Part shown: piece after piece, positions 17,803-27,244 of the stretch
How positions within the stretch are numbered: position 1 is the first letter of the stretch
How the letters are laid out: every line of letters begins with the position of its first letter
Assembly (NCBI RefSeq): GCF_900141755.1
Contig: NZ_LT670844.1
Location: 3,720,001 to 3,784,000, forward strand
Reading direction: 5' to 3'
DNA from: Bradyrhizobium lablabi
GTDB taxonomy: Bacteria; Pseudomonadota; Alphaproteobacteria; Rhizobiales; Xanthobacteraceae
Length of the DNA stretch: 64,000 nt
Position numbers and translations under genes: made by a program
The notes under the pieces: model-generated
Seen by the model: the letters and a program-made list of their open reading frames with translations, nothing else
Database searches by the model: none
What the model was told of the DNA's origin: nothing

Positions 17803-18266
17803 TGTCCAGCCCCCTTCGCAAAAATATTCTGCTTCGCGTCTGACCCAAATCACTTCTAAAACTATCACCGTCTCGTCCCACTCGAGGGGCGCTTCGCGGT
17901 CGTCACGAACGCGGGATGGGATGCGGTGGACGCTGATAGTGCCATTGACGAACGGCACGAAGGCGGACGGCGAAGTCGTGTGGTCCTGACACCCCGACGC
18001 TGGTGTCAAGTTCGCGGAAGATACTTCCGCGGATGACGGTGGCAAAAGAGCCCGGTCGCCGGGGAGAGCACGAAATAAGCCGTAAACCACCGTGCAGGGA
18101 AGGCCGGATTGCCTCCGCTGAACCTGTATGCTCGTGTGCGTTTTCTATCTGCATTTTGCACGCGAGACCGCGGGTGCAGCGCGCACCCGGCTTTCCCTGC
18201 GCCCTCTACTTTCCAGGAGGGTGAAAGATAGCGCAAACCTCGGGCGCATCGCGCCGCGAGATCGCT
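17803..18266 (-). repeat. Diverged 470-bp interspersed element, copy A
   Basis: Read on the minus strand, this segment aligns by eye with 36549-37022 on the plus strand. Shared blocks include GAGGGCGCAGGGAA, GTGCTCTCCCCGG against GCGCTCTCCCCGG, CAGCGTCGGGGTGTCAGGACC, TCCACCGCATCCC and GAAGCAGAATATTTTTGC. The copies differ by many substitutions and small gaps. No continuous frame is conserved between them, so a noncoding or decayed mobile element is likely. Confidence 0.75.
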
Positions 18267-18271
18267 TTTTG

Positions 18272-18343
18272 CCGTCATTGCGAGCTTCCCCTTCGCGACG
18301 CAGAAAGCTGGATTGCTTCGTCGCTTCGCTCCTCGCAATGACG
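18272..18343. repeat. Palindromic intergenic repeat, CATTGCGAG family
   Basis: CCGTCATTGCGAG and CTCGCAATGACGG ends enclose GCTGGATTGCTTCGTCGC. It abuts copy A of the 470-bp element. Confidence 0.82.
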
Positions 18344-18437
18344 GTGCGCAAAAAATCGCATGCGTTTCCCCTTTGCCAACCGCGCATTTTGCGATCAAAT
18401 TCTCCTCCCACCAACAAGAACAAAACGGGAGGAAACC

Positions 18438-19487
18438 ATGCGCGGGATTGTTTTCACGGGCGAACGTGGACTGGAGCTGATGCGGTTCGACGATCCAACG
18501 CCCGATGCCCATGATGTGGTGATCGAGATGAAGGCGTCGGGGATGTGCGGCAGCGATTTGCATCAATATCGCCGGCCCAAGGGGCAGGCGCGCGCGACCG
18601 GCATTCCCGTGCCCGAGGGCCCTGTGATCGCCGGGCATGAGCCGTGCGGCGTGGTGGTCGCGGTCGGCACCGCGGTCGATGCCAAGGAAGCACGGGTCGG
18701 CCAGCGCGTGATGGTGCATCATTATCAGGGCTGCACCCAGTGCAACCATTGCCGCGCCGGCTGGCAACAGCTCTGCCAGGAGGTGCCCGTAAAAGTCTAT
18801 GGCAACAATGCCCATGGCGGGCATGCGAATTATCTCAAGGTGCCCGCCAACACACTGGTGCCGCTGCCCGACGAACTTTCATTCAGCGCGGGCGCGGCGA
18901 TCGCCTGCGGTTCCGGCACCGCCTATAGCGCGCTGCGAAGGATGAATCTTTCCGGCAACGACACCATCGCGATTTTCGGCCAGGGGCCGGTGGGACTGGC
19001 GGCCACGCAATATGCCAAGGCGATGGGCGCCAAAGTGATCGCGCTCGACATCAGCCCGCAGCGACTGGAGCGCGCAAAAGCATTCGGCGCCGATCATGTA
19101 ATAAATCCCGGCTCGAACGATCCGGTCGCCGCCATCAAGGATCTCACCCACGGCCGCTACGCTGATTTGACGCTCGACACCTCGAGCAATCCGGACGCGC
19201 GAGTGAATGCCATACGCTCGACAAAAGTGTGGGGTACGATGTGTTTTGTCGGCGAAGGCGGCGAGGTCCATATCGACGTCAGCCCGCATTTGTTGCGAAG
19301 ACAATTGACCCTGGTGGCGTCGTGGACGTTTTCCAATATCATCCAGGCCGACTGCGCGCGGTTCTCGGTCGAGCGCGGCATCGACGTCGACAAACTGTTC
19401 ACGCATCGCTGGACCCTCGACCAGGCGGAGGAAGCCTATCAACTGTTCGACAAGCAGGTCGACGGCAAGGGCGTGTTTTTGATGTGA
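18438..19487 (+). CDS. Zinc-binding alcohol dehydrogenase family protein
   Basis: A 349-residue medium-chain dehydrogenase that should oxidise an alcohol or polyol with NAD(P). The catalytic zinc ligands are Cys37 and the His67-Glu68 pair in AGHEPCG. The structural zinc uses Cys99, Cys102, Cys105 and Cys113. The Rossmann motif IFGQGPVGLAATQYAKAMGA follows. The substrate is not evident. The ATG at 18438 has a strong GGGAGG site just upstream. A frame extending to 18360 enters repeat DNA and is rejected. It is a single gene followed by a palindromic repeat. Confidence 0.9.
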   Translation: MRGIVFTGERGLELMRFDDPTPDAHDVVIEMKASGMCGSDLHQYRRPKGQARATGIPVPEGPVIAGHEPCGVVVAVGTAVDAKEARVGQRVMVHHYQGCTQCNHCRAGWQQLCQEVPVKVYGNNAHGGHANYLKVPANTLVPLPDELSFSAGAAIACGSGTAYSALRRMNLSGNDTIAIFGQGPVGLAATQYAKAMGAKVIALDISPQRLERAKAFGADHVINPGSNDPVAAIKDLTHGRYADLTLDTSSNPDARVNAIRSTKVWGTMCFVGEGGEVHIDVSPHLLRRQLTLVASWTFSNIIQADCARFSVERGIDVDKLFTHRWTLDQAEEAYQLFDKQVDGKGVFLM

Positions 19488-19494
19488 TCACTTC

Positions 19495-19601
19495 CCTCAT
19501 CCTGAGGAGCGCGCCTTGCGCGCGTCTCGAAGGATGGCCACGGGTTCCACTCTGGCCTCATGGTTCGAGACGCGCGAAGACGCGCTCCTCACCATGAGGG
19601 G
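19495..19601. repeat. Palindromic intergenic repeat, CCTCATCCTGAGG family
   Basis: A full single copy of the family that is amplified at 10782-11760, in reverse orientation: CCTCATCCTGAGGAGCGCG, then CGCGTCTCGAAGGATGG, then GGTTCGAGACGCGC and CTCCTCACCATGAGG. Confidence 0.87.
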
Positions 19602-19630
19602 CTAAATTTACGCAAGCAGGAGACAACAAC

Positions 19631-20005
19631 ATGAATCCCGATCGTTCCACCGTCGAAGCCGTCGTCCAACACTACTTCGACGCGCTCTACGAAGGCGACG
19701 CCGACAAGTTAGGCGCCATCTTCCACCCCTCCGCCGATCTGCGCTGGCTGGAGAAAGGCGAATTGCAAGTCCTCACCGTGCCGGATTGGGTCGGTCGCGT
19801 GCGCAAACGCGCCTCCGCCAAGGCCGAGGGCAAGCCGCGCGAGGATTTTGTCGTCACCATCGACCGCTCCGATGAGTCCACCGCCTTCATCAAAGTGCGC
19901 TGCCAATTGCCGCCGCGCTATTTTACCGACTATCTGGTGGCGATGAAGCTCAAAGACGGCTGGCAGATCGTCTCGAAATCGTACCGCTACGATTTGCGCG
20001 AGTGA
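19631..20005 (+). CDS. NTF2-like / putative lumazine-binding family protein
   Basis: A 124-residue single-domain protein of the SnoaL/NTF2-like fold. The N-terminal helix VEAVVQHYFDALYEGDADKLGAIFHPSADLRW and the C-terminal strand pattern FTDYLVAMKLKDGWQIVSKSYRY fit the family. Members are small enzymes or ligand-binding proteins, so the specific role is unknown. AGGAGA lies shortly before the ATG. The antiporter gene follows 62 bases later on the same strand, so the two may share a transcript. Confidence 0.82.
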   Translation: MNPDRSTVEAVVQHYFDALYEGDADKLGAIFHPSADLRWLEKGELQVLTVPDWVGRVRKRASAKAEGKPREDFVVTIDRSDESTAFIKVRCQLPPRYFTDYLVAMKLKDGWQIVSKSYRYDLRE

Positions 20006-20067
20006 GGGGCGCGATATTGACCTCCCCTCGCTTCCGCGCGAATTGAGGGGCGGAGGTTTTCAAAACC

Positions 20068-21672
20068 GTGGAAGCCGAGTTCCAGATCTTTGTCATTCTG
20101 CTCGCGGTGCTGGCGGGCACCGCGCTGGTGGCGCGGCGGACCAATATCGCGCCGGCGATCCTCTTGCTGCTCGCCGGCACCGTGCTCGCCTTCGTGCCGG
20201 GCATGCCGTCGCTGGAGCTGCCGCCGGAACTGGTGCTCCTGGTGGTGCTGCCGCCCTTGATCTATTCGGCCAGCGTCGCCATGAGCTGGCGCGAGTTCAG
20301 ATATAATCTGCGCCCGATCATCCTGCTCTCGGTCGGCTGCGTGATTTTCACCGCGTTCGCGGTCGCGGCCGCGACGCATTATCTGATCGGATTGCCCTGG
20401 AGCATTGGTTTTTTGCTGGGCGCCATCGTCTCGCCGCCCGACGTGGTGGCGCCGCTCGCGATCGCCAGGAAACTCGGACTGCCGCGCCGCATCCTGGTCG
20501 TGCTCGAGGGCGAGGGGCTCGCCAACGACGCCACCGCGCTGATCCTCTATCGCTTCGCGGTGATCGCGATTTCGACCGGGACGTTCTCGCTGACCAAGGC
20601 AACCGGCACGTTCCTCGTCATCGTCATCGGCGAGGTCTTGTTCGGCGCGGCGGTGGGCTGGATATCGTTGCGGGCGCGGCACCGCGCGCGGGATCCGCAG
20701 ATCGAGATCACGCTGTCGCTGATCACGCCCTATGTCGCCTATTGGGTGCCCGAGCATCTCGGCGGTTCCGGCGTCATCTCCACCGTCGCCTGCGGCCTCT
20801 ATATGAGCTGGAACGGGCCGCTCTGGATCTCTTCGGCGACAAGATTGCAGGGCATCTTCTTCTGGGACCTCGTGATCTATCTGATCGAGGGCATGTTGTT
20901 CCTGCTGACGGGATTCCAGATGCGGTCGCTGTTCGAGAGATCGAAAGCGTTTCCGCTGGACGACATCCTCACAGCGACCGCGCTGGTCGCAGTGATGATC
21001 ATCATCGCGCGCTTCGCCTGGGTCTTTCCCGCTACCTATCTGCCGCGGCTGATCAGCAGCGTGCGCGAACGCGATCCGCCGCCGCCGTGGCAATGGACGT
21101 TCATAGTGGCCTTCACCGGGGTCCGCGGCGCCGTCTCGCTGGCGGCGGCACTGGCGCTGCCGTTCGCACTGCCGGACGGCGAGAGTTTTCCCTACCGCGA
21201 CCTGATCCTGTTCGTCTCGTTCGGCGTTATTTTTATCACGCTAGTCGGACTGGGACTTGGGCTGCCGCCGGTGGTGCGCTGGCTCGGCGTCGCCCAAGCC
21301 GGCCGCGCCGAACATCTGGCTGAGCATGAGCAGGAAATCGCGGCGCGCCGCGAGGCGCTAGGCTCTGCGCTCAAATCGCTCGAGGCCATCACCGACGACC
21401 GCGAATTGTCCGACGAGGTGGTAAAGCTGTTGCGCGCGCGGCACGAGGTCCGCGTCAATCAGTTGCCCGATTCGCTCGATCCCGACGCGCGCGAGGTCTC
21501 GGCGATGGGAATGGAGCTGACACGCGAACTGATCGCTGCCGAGCGGAAATTCATTCACGTGCTATTGCGCGACGGCAAGATCACCGACGAGGTCAGGCGC
21601 CGGATCGAACGCGATCTCGATTTGGAGGAAGCAAGTCTTGCCAATCGGGATTTACGGAGGCTGCCGTTGTGA
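20068..21672 (+). CDS. Na+/H+ antiporter (CPA1 family)
   Basis: An inner-membrane cation/proton exchanger of 534 residues, starting with GTG. The first 400 residues have about twelve helices. The transport core is marked by GAIVSPPDVVAPLAIARKLGLP, with the paired acidic motif, and by EGEGLANDATALILYR. The C-terminal 130 residues are a charged helical cytoplasmic tail (for example ARREALGSALKSLEAITDDRELSDEVV), as in NhaP-type exchangers. It probably contributes to pH or sodium homeostasis. It follows an NTF2-like gene. Confidence 0.9.
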   Translation: MEAEFQIFVILLAVLAGTALVARRTNIAPAILLLLAGTVLAFVPGMPSLELPPELVLLVVLPPLIYSASVAMSWREFRYNLRPIILLSVGCVIFTAFAVAAATHYLIGLPWSIGFLLGAIVSPPDVVAPLAIARKLGLPRRILVVLEGEGLANDATALILYRFAVIAISTGTFSLTKATGTFLVIVIGEVLFGAAVGWISLRARHRARDPQIEITLSLITPYVAYWVPEHLGGSGVISTVACGLYMSWNGPLWISSATRLQGIFFWDLVIYLIEGMLFLLTGFQMRSLFERSKAFPLDDILTATALVAVMIIIARFAWVFPATYLPRLISSVRERDPPPPWQWTFIVAFTGVRGAVSLAAALALPFALPDGESFPYRDLILFVSFGVIFITLVGLGLGLPPVVRWLGVAQAGRAEHLAEHEQEIAARREALGSALKSLEAITDDRELSDEVVKLLRARHEVRVNQLPDSLDPDAREVSAMGMELTRELIAAERKFIHVLLRDGKITDEVRRRIERDLDLEEASLANRDLRRLPL

Positions 21673-21683
21673 AGGTGCCTCTT

Positions 21684-21774
21684 CCGTCATTGCGAGGAGC
21701 AAAGCGACGAAACAATCCATCTACCGTCATCCCGAGAGGTGAGATGGATTGCTTCGCTGCGCTCGCAATGACGG
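21684..21774. repeat. Palindromic intergenic repeat, CATTGCGAG family
   Basis: CCGTCATTGCGAGGAGC and CTCGCAATGACGG ends, with AACAATCCAT / ATGGATTGCTTCG inside and an additional CCGTCATCCCGAGAGGTGAG segment. It lies between convergent genes. Confidence 0.82.
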
Positions 21775-21782
21775 GGAGACAC

Positions 21783-23120
21783 CTACTCCGCTGCCGCGAT
21801 CCGCGGCCGCCCGACAAACCCCGTCGCGTCGCCAAAGCGTTCCACCATCACCGCCGGCAGGTCCTTCGCTTTATTCGTCACGCAGGCCCCCGAGCGCACG
21901 GCATAGCGGTCCTGATGCGAAAGATGCGGCGGCGCCAGCCCCTGCTGCAGCGCGCGAGCCGCTTCCATCACCAGTTTGCGAAAATGCATGATTCCCAAAT
22001 CGGTGGGGCCGAGATGCTCGCGGGTGCGGTCGGCGATCGGGCCCTGGCTGTCCTGCACCGCGGCATCCTGTTCGGAGACGCCCTTGATGCCGGTGTAGCT
22101 TTTTGTCTTCTGCAATTTGCGATCGATCAGATAATCGTTCGATTTGTTGCGCAGCGGCAAATAATTCTCATCGACCTCCGAGATCACGCCGTTGCCGCTG
22201 TCATACGCCTCGCGCTCGGCTTGCGTCAGCGGCCGCTCCGGATTCCAGGCATAGGTGTAGATCCAGCAATTGGTGTCGGTCACCGGCACAAAACTTTGGC
22301 CAAAGATATTCTCGCCCGGCATCGCACTCGGCGCATAGGAATGCACCGGCATCAGAAATTGCGCGATCCGCCAGTAGATGTTGTCGCTGCCGGTGAGCCG
22401 GCCGCCCGCGATCGTGAGCCCCGCGTCATGCGGATTAATCTTGATCACCGGGCGCGGGTCCTCGGCGATCCAGCGCATGTGATCGGTATTCATGCGCGCG
22501 AGTGGACTGATGAAGTGCCGCTTGATGTCGAGGATTTCGTTCTCTTCTTTCTCGAACGAGAGATGCGCAAAGGTAAAATGCGCGGTGTCGATCGAGCCTT
22601 CCATGGCCTGCACCCAGTTGCAGTCCTGCCACTTCTTGGAAACGTAGCGGTGCGAGGCCGGCACCAGCGCCATTTCCAGATCGGGCAAATCGGGCATCGC
22701 GTCGGCCGGGCCCATATAGGCCCAGATCATGTCGCCCCATTCGCGCACCGGATAGGATTTGATGCGGATCAGGTCTTTCGCGTTGAGGTCGGGGTACGAC
22801 GTCGGCATGTCGACGCAAGCGCCCTCGGTGTCGAATTTCCAGCCGTGATAGGCGCAGCGGATGCCGCATTCCTCATTGCGGCCGAGCCAGAGATTGGCGC
22901 CGCGATGCGGACAATATTGATCGATGACGCCGACGACGCCTCTAGAGTCGCGGAAGGCGAGCAGTTCCTCGCCCATCACCACTATCTTCTTCGGCGGCCC
23001 GTCGGCTTCCGGCAATTCCTCCGACAGCAACACCGGCAGCCAGAAGCGCCGCAGCAACTCGCCCATCGGCGTCCCCGCACCGCTCTCGGTCAGGAATTTG
23101 TTGTCTTCTGCGCGGAGCAT
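21783..23120 (-). CDS. Rieske [2Fe-2S] aromatic ring-hydroxylating oxygenase, alpha subunit
   Basis: A 445-residue terminal oxygenase of the phthalate dioxygenase-like branch. The Rieske cluster ligands are Cys70, His72, Cys89 and His92 in CPHRGANL and CAYHGWKF. The mononuclear iron motif is Asp178-x2-His181-x4-His186 in SIDTAHFTFAH. The substrate is unknown and no reductase or ferredoxin gene is adjacent, so electrons must come from elsewhere. The ATG at 23120 has GGAGGAA upstream. An extension to 23186 is rejected on homology. A TauD-type dioxygenase lies upstream on the same strand beyond a repeat. Confidence 0.9.
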   Translation of the reverse strand: MLRAEDNKFLTESGAGTPMGELLRRFWLPVLLSEELPEADGPPKKIVVMGEELLAFRDSRGVVGVIDQYCPHRGANLWLGRNEECGIRCAYHGWKFDTEGACVDMPTSYPDLNAKDLIRIKSYPVREWGDMIWAYMGPADAMPDLPDLEMALVPASHRYVSKKWQDCNWVQAMEGSIDTAHFTFAHLSFEKEENEILDIKRHFISPLARMNTDHMRWIAEDPRPVIKINPHDAGLTIAGGRLTGSDNIYWRIAQFLMPVHSYAPSAMPGENIFGQSFVPVTDTNCWIYTYAWNPERPLTQAEREAYDSGNGVISEVDENYLPLRNKSNDYLIDRKLQKTKSYTGIKGVSEQDAAVQDSQGPIADRTREHLGPTDLGIMHFRKLVMEAARALQQGLAPPHLSHQDRYAVRSGACVTNKAKDLPAVMVERFGDATGFVGRPRIAAAE

Positions 23121-23195
23121 GGGCGTTCCTCCGAAGTTTTGTTGTTGGTTTTCGCACAGATTGACGCAGCCCAAGCGGCGCGTCAACGCAGGTCT

Positions 23196-23307
23196 GTAGG
23201 GTGGGTTAGCCGACCCGTGCGCCCCAGCTCCACGAGCGAAGGTGCAAGGCGCAACCCACCACTTTTCGCGGGAATGGTGGGTTACGCTGCGCTAACCCAC
23301 CCTACAA
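23196..23307. repeat. Palindromic intergenic repeat, GTAGGGTGGGTTAG family
   Basis: GTAGGGTGGGTTAGCCGACC on the left and GCGCTAACCCACCCTAC on the right pair closely. GCGCAACCCACC and GGTGGGTTACGC form an inner pair. It matches 17660-17771. Confidence 0.87.
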
Positions 23308-23309
23308 AA

Positions 23310-24206
23310 TCACACCGGCCGTTCGCCCTTGACCGTCACCCGCGTGCCGGCGCGGGTATGGGGCCAGTAGTCCCACAGCGCGCGGTGCTGGGCGCAGCGG
23401 TTGTCCCAGAACGCGATGGCGTTCTCGCTCCAGCGGAAGCGGCACTGGAACAGCGGATTTTCCGCGTGCTTGTAGAGATAATTCAGGATCGCATCGCTCT
23501 CGTCGCGCGGGATGCCGCTGATGTGGCGGGTAAAGCCGCTGTTGACATAGAGCGCCTTCTTGCCCGTCACCGGATGCGTGCGTACCACCGGATGCTCGGC
23601 GCGCGGATAAGACGGCCGGTCGGCGACGCCGTAATTGGCGTAAAGCCCGCGATAGATCGGCTCGCCGTCATGCAGCGCCGTGAGTCCGTCGAGATAGGCC
23701 TTCATCCGATCCGACAGCGACTCATAGGCGGCATACATGTTGGCGAACAGCGTATCGCCGCCGCTCGGCGGGCATTGCTTGATGTGCAGGATCGAGCCCA
23801 TCGGCGGCTCGAGGTCGCAGGAGACGTCCGAATGCCAGCCCTCGCCGTTGACGCGCGGCGAATCCTTATCCGCATAGATCTTCATCAGCGCCGGATCGTC
23901 GCCCTCATGGGGCGCCGCGGGATGGATGTGCAATTCGCCGAATTTTCGTCCGAAGGCGAGATGTTGTTGTGGCGTGATGTGCTGATCGCGGAAGAAGATC
24001 ACGAGATTTTCGGCGAGCGCGCGGTGGATCTCGTCGATCTGGCGGTTGGAGCGCGCATCCTCGGAGACGAGTTTGCCGATATCGACGCCCGATATCTCCG
24101 CGCCGATGACGGGGGTGAGTTTTTCGACGCCGATGGTCTCGTAGGGTTCGCTCTCGTCGGCGGTGTGCCGATAGCGCGGTCCCTGCTTGCTGGCCAGCGA
24201 GCTCAT
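23310..24206 (-). CDS. TauD/TfdA family Fe(II)/2-oxoglutarate dioxygenase
   Basis: A 298-residue non-heme iron oxygenase that uses 2-oxoglutarate and O2. The iron ligands are His125 and Asp127 in GWHSDVSC and His274 in CAQHRALWDYW. The 2-oxoglutarate-binding arginine is probably Arg285 or Arg289 in HTRAGTRVTV. Family members oxidise taurine, alkyl sulfates, 2,4-D or amino-acid derivatives, and nothing in the sequence fixes which. It could be cotranscribed with the Rieske oxygenase, although a repeat of 110 bases separates them. Confidence 0.9.
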   Translation of the reverse strand: MSSLASKQGPRYRHTADESEPYETIGVEKLTPVIGAEISGVDIGKLVSEDARSNRQIDEIHRALAENLVIFFRDQHITPQQHLAFGRKFGELHIHPAAPHEGDDPALMKIYADKDSPRVNGEGWHSDVSCDLEPPMGSILHIKQCPPSGGDTLFANMYAAYESLSDRMKAYLDGLTALHDGEPIYRGLYANYGVADRPSYPRAEHPVVRTHPVTGKKALYVNSGFTRHISGIPRDESDAILNYLYKHAENPLFQCRFRWSENAIAFWDNRCAQHRALWDYWPHTRAGTRVTVKGERPV

Positions 24207-24302
24207 CCGATTCCTCCCGAAAGCTTGGCAGCCATCGTAGCGCGGATGGGTCCCCGGGTCACGCCTTCTCCCCGCATTCGCGGAGACGACGCATGGAGAG
24301 AT

Positions 24303-25580
24303 CTATTCCGCCGCCGTTGGCTTGGCGCCGGTGCCGTAGCGCTGCTCAATGTAATCGATCACCAGCGCCTTGAAGTCGGCGGCAATCGTCGGTCCGCGGA
24401 GCGTGCGGAATTTCTGACCGTCGACAAAGACAGGCGCTGCAGGGGTTTCGCCGGTGCCGGGCAGCGAAATGCCGATATTGGCATGCTTGGATTCGCCGGG
24501 GCCGTTGACGATGCAGCCCATCACCGCAACGTTGAGCGCCTCTACCCCTGGATATTGCGTCTTCCAGCTCGGCATCTCGTCGCGGATGAAATCCTGGATC
24601 GAGCGCGCCAGTTCCTGGAACGTGGTCGAGGTGGTGCGGCCGCAGCCGGGGCAGGCCGCGACCAGCGGCACGAAGGTGCGGAAGCCCATGGTCTGCAGCA
24701 GTTCCTGCGCGACCTGCACTTCCAGCGTGCGATCGCCGCCGGGCTCCGGCGTGAGCGAAATCCGGATGGTATCGCCGATGCCGTCCTGCAGGAGAATGCC
24801 GAGCGCGGCGGACGAGGCCACGATGCCCTTCGATCCCATGCCGGCCTCGGTGAGGCCGAGGTGGATCGCATAGTCGGCGCGCCGCGCCAGCTCCTGATAG
24901 ACCGCGATCAGATCCTGCACGGCGGAGACTTTTGCCGAGAGAATGATGCGGCTCTTCGGCATGCCGAGTTCCTCGGCGCGCTTGGCCGACAACAGCGCCG
25001 ACTGCACCATCGCCTCCCGCGTGACCGCCCGCGCATCGAGCGGATCGGGCGACTTGGCGTTGTCTTCCATCAGTCTTGTGAGCAGTTCCTGGTCGAGCGA
25101 ACCCCAATTGGCGCCGATCCGCACCGGCTTGTTGTTCTTGTTCGCGATCTCGATGATGTCGGCGAATTGCGTGTCGCGCTTGTTCTTGAAACCGACATTG
25201 CCCGGGTTGATGCGGTATTTGTCGAGCGCCTCCGCGCAGGCCGGATATTCGGCCAAGAGCTTGTGGCCGATATAATGGAAATCGCCGATCAGCGGCGTGG
25301 TGATGCCGCGCTTGCGCAGGCCGTCGCGGATGTGGGGGACAGCTGCCGCCGCCTCGTCGCGATCGACCGTGATCCGCACCAGTTCGGAGCCGGCGCGCGC
25401 AAGGGCTGCGACCTGCGCCACAGTCCCTTCGACATCGGCGGTGTCGGTGTTGGTCATCGACTGCACCACGATCGGCGCGCCGCCGCCGACGGTGACATTG
25501 CCGACCATGACTTGGGTGGTTTTGCGCCGGGCGCTGGGGCCGGCGACGTCGTCTTCCGGTGGCTTGATTGGCTTGTTCAT
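24303..25580 (-). CDS. ispG: (E)-4-hydroxy-3-methylbut-2-enyl-diphosphate synthase
   Basis: The penultimate enzyme of the MEP isoprenoid pathway, a [4Fe-4S] protein using flavodoxin or ferredoxin. It has 425 residues. The N-terminal TIM-barrel contains [16 protein letters not shown] and the [10 protein letters not shown] motif. The C-terminal cluster-binding domain supplies Cys310, Cys313 and Cys356 (CPGCGRTT and [10 protein letters not shown]) and a later Glu. The 96-base gap upstream of the dioxygenase holds part of a degenerate repeat. ispA at 13.7 kb acts later in the same pathway. Confidence 0.97.
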   Translation of the reverse strand: MNKPIKPPEDDVAGPSARRKTTQVMVGNVTVGGGAPIVVQSMTNTDTADVEGTVAQVAALARAGSELVRITVDRDEAAAAVPHIRDGLRKRGITTPLIGDFHYIGHKLLAEYPACAEALDKYRINPGNVGFKNKRDTQFADIIEIANKNNKPVRIGANWGSLDQELLTRLMEDNAKSPDPLDARAVTREAMVQSALLSAKRAEELGMPKSRIILSAKVSAVQDLIAVYQELARRADYAIHLGLTEAGMGSKGIVASSAALGILLQDGIGDTIRISLTPEPGGDRTLEVQVAQELLQTMGFRTFVPLVAACPGCGRTTSTTFQELARSIQDFIRDEMPSWKTQYPGVEALNVAVMGCIVNGPGESKHANIGISLPGTGETPAAPVFVDGQKFRTLRGPTIAADFKALVIDYIEQRYGTGAKPTAAE

Positions 25581-25594
25581 GGGGGTCTCAAATA

Positions 25595-26551
25595 TCAGGT
25601 TTTGGTGACAGTCAGCAATGGATCAGTGGGAACCGGGACCACCGGGGATGGGCGATTGACGAGGTAAAGCCCTGATATCACGAGTAGCGCTGCGGCGCCG
25701 AAGGCCAGGGTCAGGGTCTCATGGAGGATGAAATAGCTAGCCACGACGCCAAACAAAGGGGTGATGAAGGTAAAAGCCGACAATTTGCTGGCGGAATAGC
25801 GCTGTACCAGCGTGAACCACAGCAAAAAGGTCAATCCGACTACCCAAACCGCCTGATAGATCATCAGCGACACCGCCAAGGGGCCTGGAACGCGGGTCAG
25901 GGTTTCGCCGGAAAGCCATGCCGCGAGGCCCAGGATCGGGATCGACATCGCGACCTGGTATCCCAGCGCCTTTTCGGGGGGCGCCCTGCGCAGTGCCGTG
26001 CCCTTTGCGATCAGCGTCGTCGCCGCCCACAGCGCGCCGCCGCCGACAATCAACAGGTCGCCCAACAGCACGTTGGCGTCCACATTGGCCTGCGGCACCC
26101 CGATCGCGAGCGCGACGCCCGCAAAACTCAGCGCCAGCCCGCCCCATTGCGACGCCCGCATTCGTTCGCCGAGGAATTGATAGGAGCCGAGCGCCACGAA
26201 GAACGGCGCGACGTAAAGAAACACCACCGCGCGCGACGCCGAGGTCAACAGCAGGCCGCGATAGATCAATACGAATTCGACGCCGAACAGCACCCCCGCG
26301 AACAGGCCGGCGCCAAGCGTGCCGTCGCGCACAAATATCGTCGCGCCGCGGAGCCGGGCGATCAAGAGCAGCACCGGCAGCGCGCAGACGGAGCGAATCG
26401 TCGCCTGCAGCATCGGCGGAATATCGGGGAGGACGAGCTTGACCGCGATCTGGTTAAAGCCCCAGCTGAGGCAAAGCATCAGCATCAGCGCAATGGCGCC
26501 CAGGCTGAGCGGGCGCCCGGCCGAACTGATCCGCATTTCTTTTGATGACAT
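25595..26551 (-). CDS. EamA family (DMT) transporter
   Basis: A 318-residue inner-membrane protein with two EamA repeats and about ten helices, beginning with [26 protein letters not shown] and containing the typical [20 protein letters not shown]. The ATG at 26551 is chosen because GAGGG lies just upstream and family homology starts there. An extension to 26641 would overlap zur. The gene begins 31 bases after zur on the same strand, so the pair is probably one transcript. A link to zinc is suggested only by this context. The substrate is unknown. Confidence 0.87.
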   Translation of the reverse strand: MSSKEMRISSAGRPLSLGAIALMLMLCLSWGFNQIAVKLVLPDIPPMLQATIRSVCALPVLLLIARLRGATIFVRDGTLGAGLFAGVLFGVEFVLIYRGLLLTSASRAVVFLYVAPFFVALGSYQFLGERMRASQWGGLALSFAGVALAIGVPQANVDANVLLGDLLIVGGGALWAATTLIAKGTALRRAPPEKALGYQVAMSIPILGLAAWLSGETLTRVPGPLAVSLMIYQAVWVVGLTFLLWFTLVQRYSASKLSAFTFITPLFGVVASYFILHETLTLAFGAAALLVISGLYLVNRPSPVVPVPTDPLLTVTKT

Positions 26552-26582
26552 GAACCCTCGTAGCCGGCTTAACGCCGTGTTG

Positions 26583-27080
26583 TTATTTCTGGCAATGGGA
26601 GCAGGTGCCTGTGATCTCGACCACAGACAATTTCGGCGCAAATCCCGTTGCTCGGGCGGCCGCGTTGAGGCTTTGCGCCACGGGGGCGGCCGGAATCTCG
26701 CCGACCGAGCCGCAGGCGTCGCAAATCAGGAACGCCACCATGGCGGCTGTGTCATGATCATGGGCGCAGGCGAGATAGGCGTTGCGGCTTTCGATGCGGT
26801 GCACGAGGCCGTTTTCCATCAGGAAATCCAGCGCCCGGTAGACCGTGATCGGCGCCGGCCGCGGCATCGATTTCGCAAGCTCGTCGATTACCTCATAGGC
26901 GCCGAGCGGGCGGTGGCTCGACAACAGCGCCTGCAACACCTGGCGGCGGATCGGCGTGAATTTCTGCGCCCGCAGCTTGCAGACCCGCTCGGCATGATCG
27001 AGCGCGTCCGCGGCGCAGCGGCCGTGATCGTGGTCAGGTGCAGGGAATGTCGGCTTTGCCAGGGTCATCCTTGCAATCAT
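26583..27080 (-). CDS. zur: Zinc uptake regulator, Fur family
   Basis: A zinc-sensing repressor of 165 residues. The winged-helix domain covers about residues 35-100, with TPIRRQVLQALLSSHRPLGAYEV and the recognition region PITVYRALDFL. The C-terminal dimerisation domain has the structural zinc cysteines in CDAC (120, 123) and CSHC (160, 163) and the regulatory histidines in CAHDHDTA. These cysteine pairs and the N-terminal His/Asp-rich stretch favour Zur over Fur or Irr. No znuABC genes are in the window. It heads an apparent operon with the EamA gene. Confidence 0.85.
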   Translation of the reverse strand: MIARMTLAKPTFPAPDHDHGRCAADALDHAERVCKLRAQKFTPIRRQVLQALLSSHRPLGAYEVIDELAKSMPRPAPITVYRALDFLMENGLVHRIESRNAYLACAHDHDTAAMVAFLICDACGSVGEIPAAPVAQSLNAAARATGFAPKLSVVEITGTCSHCQK

Positions 27081-27244
27081 GTAACGCGCCGGACCCGGTC
27101 CGTCGAATCCGGGGCAAAAATTTGCAGCGCAGCATTGTTAGCATTTTGGCGAGCAATCCGAAATCCCGGCCGATTTCGGAGAATCTCGGCGCCAAGCCAT
27201 GTTTAGTCCGCGGGTCTGCCTCCCATTAGCCTGGCATGAAAAAT

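Larger units (their letters stand above)
17463..18437. other. Gene-free 975-bp gap made mostly of repeats
   Basis: Three repeat elements occupy this gap (17660-17771, 17803-18266 and 18272-18343), described separately. The first 200 bases show nothing. Short open frames such as 17791-18090 lie inside the 17803-18266 element and look like translations of a repeat, not genes. Confidence 0.7.

Noticed and set aside
17791..18090. A 99-codon minus-strand frame as a gene
   Set aside because: It lies within copy A of the 470-bp element, and the frame is not kept in copy B.
21669..25667. A 1332-codon open frame on the plus strand
   Set aside because: It runs opposite the Rieske oxygenase, TauD-type dioxygenase and ispG genes and through their intergenic repeats. 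High GC leaves one antisense frame open, and its composition is Arg/His/Ala-rich with no domain.
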